A stretch of DNA of 64,000 nt from the NCBI RefSeq assembly GCF_019200975.1, contig NZ_JAHTMR010000007.1:199551-263550 (forward strand), in the 5' to 3' direction. Source of the stretch: Pseudomonas sp. PD9R (GTDB lineage Bacteria; Pseudomonadota; Gammaproteobacteria; Pseudomonadales; Pseudomonadaceae). Shown here in pieces: positions 57,868 to 64,000 of the stretch; the first letter of the stretch is position 1, and each line of letters starts with the position of its first letter. The translations under genes were made by a program, and so were the position numbers. The notes beneath the pieces are model-generated. The model was not told the DNA's origin. It made no database searches and saw nothing but the letters and a program-made list of their open reading frames with translations.

Positions 57868-58755
57868 TCAGGATTCGACTTGAGCGGTGTGGGTCTCTTG
57901 TCGGGCCAGCTCTCGCAGCTGGTTGAATACAGTGATGAAACGAGAGACCTTTCTCAGGGACGAATGCATCGTGATCCAGTAGCTTTTCTTCAGTACGATC
58001 TCTTCTGGCAGGACGCGCAGGAGAGAGGACTGCTCCGCGATGAAGGTCGGCAGAATGGCAATACCCAGATGAGATTCTGCTGCTTTCATTTGCCCTAAGA
58101 TGCTGGTGCTCCGATATTTGATATGACCCGGGGCGGTATATTCCGCAGGTTTAGGTACGTTTTTGGCGAGCACCATCTCCGACACGTAGTCGATGAAATC
58201 ATGCTCCGAGAGGTCTGATTGAGAGTACACGGTCGGGCGCGAGGACAGATATTGGGGGGAGGCGTATAGGCCCAACTCGTAATCCTGGAGTTTGGATGCG
58301 ATGTAAGGCCCGCGCTCGGGTCTATCAATGGTGATGATGATGTCTGCTTCGTTGCGTTGGAGCGGGATTACTCGGGGGAGGGCTAGTGTTTCTACACGGA
58401 GTGCTGGATAGCTCGCCATGATCTGCGCAATGTACCCGGGCAGAATCTGTGTCCCATATGCTTCGTTGCAGCCAATGCGGACGAGTCCAGATACGTCCGC
58501 ATTCTCGTCTACGCTCGCGGTGATATGGTTGTATGCGAGCTCCATATCCTCTGCGCTTTCTAGTATTCGCCTGCCTCGTTCGGTCAGGGTGTAGCCGTCC
58601 TGTGTCCTTACCAGAAGTTGCCCTCCCAGCGTTGTCTCGAGCGCTCTAACCTTTCTGGCTACCGTTGTGTGCTCGACGCCTAGACGCCTAGCAGAAGCTG
58701 TTAACTTGCCAGTTCTGGCGAGGTCAAGGAAGAAGCGAAGGTCGTCCCAGTTCAA
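57868..58755 (-). CDS. LysR family regulator, convergent to the first
   Basis: 295 residues from a TTG at 58755 (read as Met-NWDDLRFFLDLARTGKL), preceded by GAGGAG with five bases spacing; upstream ATGs give an extension with no family match. Winged helix SARRLGVEHTTVARKVRALE, then an effector domain with VRIGCNEAYGTQILPGY and ADIIITIDRP. It points away from the 3-hydroxyisobutyrate-dehydrogenase-like gene 195 bases upstream and probably controlled it before the IS3 insertion. Confidence 0.9.
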   Translation of the reverse strand: MNWDDLRFFLDLARTGKLTASARRLGVEHTTVARKVRALETTLGGQLLVRTQDGYTLTERGRRILESAEDMELAYNHITASVDENADVSGLVRIGCNEAYGTQILPGYIAQIMASYPALRVETLALPRVIPLQRNEADIIITIDRPERGPYIASKLQDYELGLYASPQYLSSRPTVYSQSDLSEHDFIDYVSEMVLAKNVPKPAEYTAPGHIKYRSTSILGQMKAAESHLGIAILPTFIAEQSSLLRVLPEEIVLKKSYWITMHSSLRKVSRFITVFNQLRELARQETHTAQVES

Positions 58756-58950
58756 GATGACTCCTCGGCAGATTGTGACTTTATGTGCCACTGTACCTCG
58801 GATCAGGATTTCCCTCACTGTGCATTCATGCACAGAGGTTGTGCGTCAGGCCTGTCTTCAAGACGCTACTCGTGACTGATATACCTATTCCCGCGAATTA
58901 AACGCCTCTGCTCAGCAGGGACGCCAATAACAAAAAGTCGGGAGAGTGTT

Positions 58951-59097
58951 ATGTCGTCTATTGGATTTGTCGGGTTAGGAAACATGGGACTTCCCATGGC
59001 GCTTAATCTCATCAAGACTGGCCATGAGGTCAAAGCTTTTGACGTAAATACTACAGCGATGAATGCGGTCTCCGCTGAGGGTGGTCAAGTAGTTTTC
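58951..59097 (+). pseudogene. 3-hydroxyisobutyrate dehydrogenase-like gene cut by IS3
   Basis: The first 49 codons (SSIGFVGLGNMGLPMALNL, then GHEVKAFDVN) are a clear beta-hydroxyacid dehydrogenase start with the GLGNMG NAD(P) loop. A GGGAG ribosome site precedes the ATG. At 59098 the IS3-family end begins and the frame runs on to a stop at 59163. The remaining 240 or so residues are not found on the far side of the element, so the gene is dead. Confidence 0.85.
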
Positions 59098-59134
59098 TGG
59101 ACTTGCCCCTACAAAACCGGACACCAACTCCCCG

Positions 59135-60010
59135 TTAAATTGATCCAACGGCCAAGCGCCTGAACTCCCTCGGCGAACGGTAGTTCAAAGCGCTGTGTGG
59201 ATGCTGCTCGTTGTAGTGCTCGAAGGCAATTGCCAGGTTACGCAGCGCCGTTTCTCGATCCGGCTTGGGCATGTGCGCCACGTAATCGCGCTTGATCGTC
59301 TTCACGAAGCTCTCGGCCATGCCGTTGCTCTGTGGGCTGCGCACCGGTGTGGTCACCGGCTGCAAGCCGATCTGTCGAGCAAACAGGCGCGTCTGTTCGG
59401 CAGTGTACGCCGAGCCGTTGTCGCTTAGCCATTGCACCGGCGTGGTGGGCAGTTGATCACCAAAACGCTTCTCCACGCTTTCCAGCATCAGGTCACGGAT
59501 GTCATCGCCGCTGTAGCCGGTCGGACTGGCGACCCAGCCGATGGCTTCGCGATCACAGCAGTCCAGGGCGAAGGTCACGCTCAGTTTGGCGCCGTCCTCG
59601 CAACGAAACTCAAAGCCGTCCGAGCACCAACGCGTATCGCTGGTTTCCACCGCAATACGGCCTTCGTGCCGACGCGGCATGCCGGGCTGTTTGATCCGGC
59701 GTTCAAGCAGCAAGTTGTGATCACGCATCACCCGGTAGACCCGTTTCACATTGATCGCGGGCAGCAATTGGGTTTCACGGGCGCGACGCAGTAATCCCCA
59801 GACACGACGGTAGCCATAGCTGGGCAGTTCGCTGACTTGCTCCTTGATCTCGGCGACCAATTCCGTGTCGTTCACGAGTCGACGTCGCCGTACTTTGGGC
59901 GACACCGATTGCTTGATTCGAACCGTTAATTGCGAGCGCGCCACACCGAGACATTCGCTGACCAGCTTCACTGGTCGTCCCCCGGCAACAAGGGTGAGTG
60001 CGCAATCCAT
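59135..60010 (-). CDS. IS3-family transposase OrfB (DDE integrase core)
   Basis: 291 residues. HTH_21 part ([15 protein letters not shown]), then the rve integrase core with the DDE residues: Asp in RWCSDGFEF, Asp in [12 protein letters not shown], Glu in [14 protein letters not shown]. Ends with [16 protein letters not shown]. It overlaps orfA by 43 bases in another frame, so the OrfAB transposase is probably made by programmed frameshifting. Confidence 0.93.
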   Translation of the reverse strand: MDCALTLVAGGRPVKLVSECLGVARSQLTVRIKQSVSPKVRRRRLVNDTELVAEIKEQVSELPSYGYRRVWGLLRRARETQLLPAINVKRVYRVMRDHNLLLERRIKQPGMPRRHEGRIAVETSDTRWCSDGFEFRCEDGAKLSVTFALDCCDREAIGWVASPTGYSGDDIRDLMLESVEKRFGDQLPTTPVQWLSDNGSAYTAEQTRLFARQIGLQPVTTPVRSPQSNGMAESFVKTIKRDYVAHMPKPDRETALRNLAIAFEHYNEQHPHSALNYRSPREFRRLAVGSI

Positions 60011-60360
60011 TTTCGCGACCGAGCGATCTCCACGGCCTCTTTGAGGATCTCCGCTTCCATCGTTTTCTTGCCCAGCATCCGTTGCAGTTCACGGATCTGC
60101 TTGAGCGCATCGCTCAGCTCGGAGGCAGGCACCACGGCTTCGCCAGCACTGACCGCCGATAGGCTGCCGTCCTGATAAAGCTTGCGCCACAGAAACAGCT
60201 GATTGGCATTGATGCCGTTGCGCCGAGCGACGACCGACACACTTTGTCCTGGCTCAAGACTCTCGCGAACCATGGCCAGTTTTTGCTCTGGGCTCCAGCG
60301 GCGCCGCCGCTCCTGACCCAAAAGCTCCCCACTCTTATCGTTGCTGTTAGTCATAAACAT
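59968..60360 (-). CDS. IS3-family OrfA (helix-turn-helix)
   Basis: 130 residues; HTH_Tnp_1 domain ([40 protein letters not shown]) and a leucine zipper ([19 protein letters not shown]). Binds the element ends and forms the N-terminal part of OrfAB. Two ATGs near 60,360 are possible starts. Confidence 0.9.
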   Translation of the reverse strand: MFMTNSNDKSGELLGQERRRRWSPEQKLAMVRESLEPGQSVSVVARRNGINANQLFLWRKLYQDGSLSAVSAGEAVVPASELSDALKQIRELQRMLGKKTMEAEILKEAVEIARSRKWIAHSPLLPGDDQ

Positions 60361-60424
60361 AACCGTTTGCCTATCCCTTATCGTAAGGGGGAAACGGTGT
60401 CCTGTCTTTCATGGGGCTCGTTCA

Positions 60425-60763
60425 ATTCCCAGAACAATGTGGGAGTGGGATATTAGGAGGAAGAGTGGCCAAAGGAAAGGCCACCTAACAATCTTAGGGT
60501 TAGTGTATGTCAATGAGCAGCGGAAGCTGATGAGCACCCTTATTACAGATGGGCAGAAAAGAAGGCTTGAAGAGTCTCGTGCACTTCAAGAGCGGGTGTT
60601 GAATTCATTATCACCAGGGTTGATGACAGGATCTATCGAGTCTACATCGCCGGCTACCGCGATGAATGCAAAGGCTGGAAAATCCGCCGGAACATCGAAT
60701 GGATGTTCTACATCGCAACAATGTGGCCCAGCGCCACCGATGATGGGAGACGATGACCTATGA
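60425..60763 (+). pseudogene. Probable 3' remnant of tniA (Mu-type transposase)
   Basis: The frame ending at 60763 overlaps the tniB start by ATGA, the coupling expected for tniA-tniB. Its last 80 codons (DGQKRRLEESRALQERVL, NSLSPGLMTGSIES) resemble the helical, charged C-terminal tail of TniA/TnsB-type transposases. No DDE core is present; the frame begins at the IS3 edge. The 5' part was therefore lost with the IS3 insertion. The assignment rests mainly on position. Confidence 0.45.
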
Positions 60764-61725
60764 GCCATCTCAGTGAGAAGACCCAAGAGATATTAGAACT
60801 GCCACGCGAAGAGCGGGCCCTCGCTTGCATGCGGGAGCTCTTCCTCATGCACCCCAGGGCAATGTCAGCTGAGGAGAGTGCACAGCGTCTAGTAGCGTTA
60901 CCTAGGTGCACCTCTAACCCCGGGATGTCCTTGATCGCGCATCCAGGCCTAGGCAAATCGTTACTAGGTCAGCGCTGGCAAACGCAAAGCTTCAAGCCAG
61001 ACACAAAATGGCCCGGCAAGGTGATCTATATCGATCTTGTACAGAACATTGCAAACCCGAACATCATGAAGCTGTTTCTAGCGGAAGTGGGTAAGAGATT
61101 TTACAAGCGGCCGCTTACGCTGTCATACCGTGATGTTGCCCTGGCTCAGCAGTTGATCAAGGAAAATAATGTTCGTGCTGTGTTCATTGATGAAATCCCG
61201 CTGCTTAACCAGACCCTAACGCTGAAGCGGGTCAATCGCGAGCATGGCACGATCAAGGGACTTGCTGGGCCTGATTGGCAGATGAGCGTGATCTTGAGCG
61301 GAACCCCGGATGGTTTTGTCGACGTATTCAAAGGTGATGCAACACTAATGACTCGGTTCAGCCTTCGGACTGCAACGTTAACCGCATGGGAAAACGATTT
61401 CGAAGGGGAGTCATTCGTGAACGGCTATCTGTGTTACATGCCTCTGCGTCAGAAGTCGATCGTGAACGCAAAGCTCCTTAAAAACCTATATGACTGCGCG
61501 CGTACGACAACCACTGAAAATGGTGTCCAGGTGGAGTACCGGTCGCGCCGAGCAGTCGTGGAGATTTTAAGGGAGGCATGTCGGATGGAGATCGAGAGCG
61601 GGCAGGAATACATCAACGCGGATAGCATCTTAAAGGCATGGTCGAGTATGCACGGTGTCAACGAGGCACTCAAAAGGCTGGAAACTCGGCCAATGGTGAT
61701 TCCGGAAACAGCGTCCGAAGGCTAG
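60760..61725 (+). CDS. tniB: TniB/TnsC-type AAA+ transposition ATPase
   Basis: 321 residues. Walker A IAHPGLGKSLLG (Lys66), Walker B VRAVFIDEIPLLNQ (Asp144-Glu145), sensor-like VILSGTPDGF and a C-terminal helical part. This matches TniB of Tn5053/Tn402-like elements, which selects the target and activates the TniA transposase. The ATG overlaps the upstream frame. Walker A lacks the first glycine of GxxxxGK but Lys and Ser are kept, so ATP binding is likely. Confidence 0.87.
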   Translation: MSHLSEKTQEILELPREERALACMRELFLMHPRAMSAEESAQRLVALPRCTSNPGMSLIAHPGLGKSLLGQRWQTQSFKPDTKWPGKVIYIDLVQNIANPNIMKLFLAEVGKRFYKRPLTLSYRDVALAQQLIKENNVRAVFIDEIPLLNQTLTLKRVNREHGTIKGLAGPDWQMSVILSGTPDGFVDVFKGDATLMTRFSLRTATLTAWENDFEGESFVNGYLCYMPLRQKSIVNAKLLKNLYDCARTTTTENGVQVEYRSRRAVVEILREACRMEIESGQEYINADSILKAWSSMHGVNEALKRLETRPMVIPETASEG

Positions 61726-61892
61726 GTACGTCAATCGCATTAGCAGGCAGTTCGGTTTGCTACCGATATGGATTTGCAGCATTCGAACTTGGCATTTCGG
61801 ACTAGCTCTTGGTGACATCCCAAAGCCTCTGTACCACGGCCTACGAAAATTGCTATTTCCAGACCTAGCGAAAGCGCGACAGGAGCCCGGTG

Positions 61893-64000
61893 TTGATCAG
61901 CCATGAACCTCAAGAGTTTTGGTCTAGAGCCTCTGGTAACGAAGACGCCCTGACCGAGTGTTATAAGTTCATGGCGCCCCAAGGTAATCCCTCAACGGAG
62001 GGGGCAGGCGAGGGTGGGACAGGCGTAGCGCGGCGAGAAATAATGCTTGTAACAGGTGATCCAGGATGTGGTGCTACTGCCCTGGCCATCCAGCTTGCCC
62101 TGGAGTTGCGAGGAACAGGCCGTAAAGTGTTGGCCATGGACAGGATCTCTACGTTGGAACCTGGCAGCTTCAAGGCAAATTTGGATGCAGCGCTTCAGAT
62201 TCCGCCGGACGTCATTAACATGTCGGGGTCATCCTCAGTAGGCCTAAATGCCCTTCAGCTCGCAGTGTTGGAGGCACGGAACTACGAATGCTTCATTGTC
62301 CATGACGTGGACATTTACGCTTCTGACGATACGGCACAGGCTGCCAACGCCGCCGCAATCATCCAATTGGTGCGAGCCTGCCAGTCCACGCGATTCGTGA
62401 TCTTCGGTGTTGCCGAGTTGATGGAATGGCTGAAGCTTGAGCTGAAGGCTGCGGCCGTGGGGTGGAGAACGGTGCGACTCGATTCCATGTCAGCGAACTC
62501 GAAGTTTGGTCACTTCATCACGAGCGTCGCCCTGCGCGTGCTGCCGCCGTGCCCACCAGATCGTATCGAAGCTCTCGACGTAGATGCCGTGCATGAGAAG
62601 TCAGGTGGAAAGGTCGGACTCGCGGTAAGAGTGTTGATCCATCAGATTATGGACGGTGCGTTAGTGGAGGCATCGGACTACGGTCAGCATCCGGCGATGT
62701 GGGCCTGTGATGTGGAGGAGTTTTCAACCCTTCAGCACGGTCAGTCTGCATCAGCGAAAACCCACTCGCTTGACAAATCAGTAAGTCACGCAACTGGTAA
62801 AGTAACAGGCGTAGTTGAAGGACTGATAGGGCGCGGTAGCTTAGGCAGCAATAGGACGGGAGAGGGGCAGAGGCTCCGCGACGACACGCCAAAGTTGGCT
62901 CTTCAGCATTCAGAACTCCCTGAAACCGATCTCCGACATTCCCACCCGGCTATTGAAAACGAGTCCTTCTCTTCTTGGATCGCCAGGCAAAGCATGGAGC
63001 TCAGTCACAGCGTCGGGCACAGCTTGGGTGACAATCTGGTTATGCTTTGCAGTAAGGGTGGCTCCGACCCTGACATGCAGTGGAATAACCTTGAACTGCT
63101 GCAGTCATTGAGCTTGGCTGATCGACTCTACATCTCCGCACAATTTACACTTCCCTGGCCCGGTTGTAGCTCCACTAACTTCTGCCGCTCCGACAGCACA
63201 GACGCCAGTAGCACTGAAAGATCCAACATCAACAGCGGCCCAGGCAAACTCAGGGCCGGCATGACTCCTTACCCCAATGCGCTGAACTACTGCCCGGAGT
63301 GCTTCAAGGTTGATGTGGCAGCCGATCTTGCTCCGGCCTTGCGTTTGAATTGGCGGCAACCTCGGCTGATTGTTTGCCTGCGGCACAATACTCCCGTCCT
63401 CCTCGAGCGACTGGCCACCTCGACCTTCACCATTCTGAACAAGGCGTGGAAAGCTTTCGCTGAGTACGCGGGAAGCCCTGTCTCCAGGCTTACCACTCAG
63501 CTTCCGTTGCAACATTCTTCATCGACCCAGGCCAAAGCGGACAATGATCGCCTGGTGGCTTTGGCAGCCAAGATGCAAACCTGGTTTCTCGGGCTTACTG
63601 CTAAAACTTCGCCTTCGGCGAAGGCCGCTGAGTTCTTGATGTCCTACTGGCTCCAAGATCCAAGTGAAAGCGGGGCGCAAGGGTTTGCTCGATCTTATTT
63701 CTTCTATCGGCTTAGCAAGTCACAGGTGGTAACGAAGAAGCGCTCCGTAGAGACATCGCTTCAACTTAAGCCTGAGTCGGCACGCCCGCGTGATGTGGCC
63801 GTGGCATATTGGATGTTAGGTGTTGGATTTGGTGTCATTGATACTTCCGAGGCGGAGTTCATACGAGATACAACCAGACCCTATTCGATTCCATTTCCGA
63901 CAAGTCGAAGTGAAGTTTCAACAGTTGGAGGGCTGGCTTATAATCGAGGCCAGAGACATGCCTACTTGGAGTTTGCGAGATCTACGCTAAATGATCTGGA
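61893..64000 (+). CDS. Degenerate AAA+ ATPase fused to a TniQ domain (runs off window)
   Basis: At least 702 codons, open to the window edge. Start at TTG 61893 (AGGAG seven bases upstream) or GTG 61890. N-terminal AAA+-like part (about 40-245): Walker A LVTGDPGCGATALA at 55-62 has Ala where Lys is required, and Walker B reads FIVHDVD (Asp138). After a variable linker (about 270-350) a TniQ part begins with ESFSSWIARQSMELSHSVG (357 on), with zinc ligands CPEC (467, 470) and CLRH (495, 498). TniQ links the target-choice machinery to the transposase. The pseudo-ATPase fused to TniQ is unusual. It is 167 bases behind tniB, same strand. Confidence 0.8.
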   Translation, partial: MISHEPQEFWSRASGNEDALTECYKFMAPQGNPSTEGAGEGGTGVARREIMLVTGDPGCGATALAIQLALELRGTGRKVLAMDRISTLEPGSFKANLDAALQIPPDVINMSGSSSVGLNALQLAVLEARNYECFIVHDVDIYASDDTAQAANAAAIIQLVRACQSTRFVIFGVAELMEWLKLELKAAAVGWRTVRLDSMSANSKFGHFITSVALRVLPPCPPDRIEALDVDAVHEKSGGKVGLAVRVLIHQIMDGALVEASDYGQHPAMWACDVEEFSTLQHGQSASAKTHSLDKSVSHATGKVTGVVEGLIGRGSLGSNRTGEGQRLRDDTPKLALQHSELPETDLRHSHPAIENESFSSWIARQSMELSHSVGHSLGDNLVMLCSKGGSDPDMQWNNLELLQSLSLADRLYISAQFTLPWPGCSSTNFCRSDSTDASSTERSNINSGPGKLRAGMTPYPNALNYCPECFKVDVAADLAPALRLNWRQPRLIVCLRHNTPVLLERLATSTFTILNKAWKAFAEYAGSPVSRLTTQLPLQHSSSTQAKADNDRLVALAAKMQTWFLGLTAKTSPSAKAAEFLMSYWLQDPSESGAQGFARSYFFYRLSKSQVVTKKRSVETSLQLKPESARPRDVAVAYWMLGVGFGVIDTSEAEFIRDTTRPYSIPFPTSRSEVSTVGGLAYNRGQRHAYLEFARSTLNDL

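Larger units (their letters stand above)
59098..60424 (-). mobile_element. IS3-family element, IS2 type, complete
   Basis: 1327 bases, the usual size for IS2-type elements. Ends: left TGGACTTGCCCCTACAAAAC, right (inward) TGAACGAGCCCCATGAAAGA, both followed by GGACACC about 20 bases in. The transposase genes orfA and orfB lie on the minus strand and overlap. Flanks are TTTTC and ATTCC, so no 5-base duplication is present. The left side is the truncated dehydrogenase, the right side a transposition module, so DNA between them has been lost or rearranged. Confidence 0.85.

Overview
The window is chromosomal DNA of a Pseudomonas, most likely of the P. fluorescens group. This rests on gene order (ntrBC, an NrsZ-type RNA, trmL, secB, grxC, gpmI, envC, ctpA, hisBHAF), on close family matches of the proteins, and on repeated Pseudomonas-type REP palindromes between genes. 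No database search was run; all names come from reading motifs and family resemblance.

Positions 1-36,280 are core genome. In order: the start of fbp; a DUF3999/DUF2339 membrane protein pair; glycogen phosphorylase; a YkgJ-type cysteine cluster protein; typA; thiI; glnA with a sigma-54 promoter; two small DUF4124 exported proteins; ntrB-ntrC. After ntrC comes a three-unit repeat RNA with its own sigma-54 promoter and NtrC boxes, which I identify as nrsZ. So 12,100-18,400 is a nitrogen-control block: NtrC acts on glnA, on its own genes and on a small RNA. Then follow trmL, secB-grxC-rhodanese, gpmI, envC-ctpA-deacetylase, an extracellular solute-binding protein, hisBH-DUF2164-hisAF, an OFA-type MFS transporter, a PanZ-like acetyltransferase, asmA-mutY-yggX and tRNA-Phe.

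From tRNA-Phe (36,384-36,459) onward the DNA is accessory. A P4-like integrative element starts directly behind the tRNA: tyrosine integrase, a DUF3631-tail protein, an AlpA-like regulator, a large primase-helicase and an AT-rich origin-like region. It carries an AT-rich two-gene operon encoding a reverse transcriptase with an FVDD catalytic motif and a PD-(D/E)XK nuclease-like partner, a probable anti-phage module. An IS66-family element (45,604-48,073) ends this part and has cut off the 3' end of a YdiJ-like FAD/Fe-S oxidoreductase gene.

Positions 48,074-59,097 are a catabolic region. One strand carries an MHS-type MFS transporter, a D-2-hydroxyacid dehydrogenase, an RraA/HMG-aldolase-type protein and the truncated oxidoreductase. 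A divergent regulator made of two IclR units fused in one chain faces them across a palindromic site. An SDR gene, two LysR regulators and a 3-hydroxyisobutyrate-dehydrogenase-like gene follow; the last is cut after 49 codons by an IS3-family (IS2-type) element (59,098-60,424).

The last 3.5 kb belong to a Tn7/Tn5053-like transposition module: a probable tniA tail, tniB, and a long gene running off the window edge that fuses a degenerate AAA+ ATPase to a TniQ domain. The most novel-looking items are the RT-nuclease operon, the pseudo-ATPase-TniQ fusion and the tandem IclR regulator.
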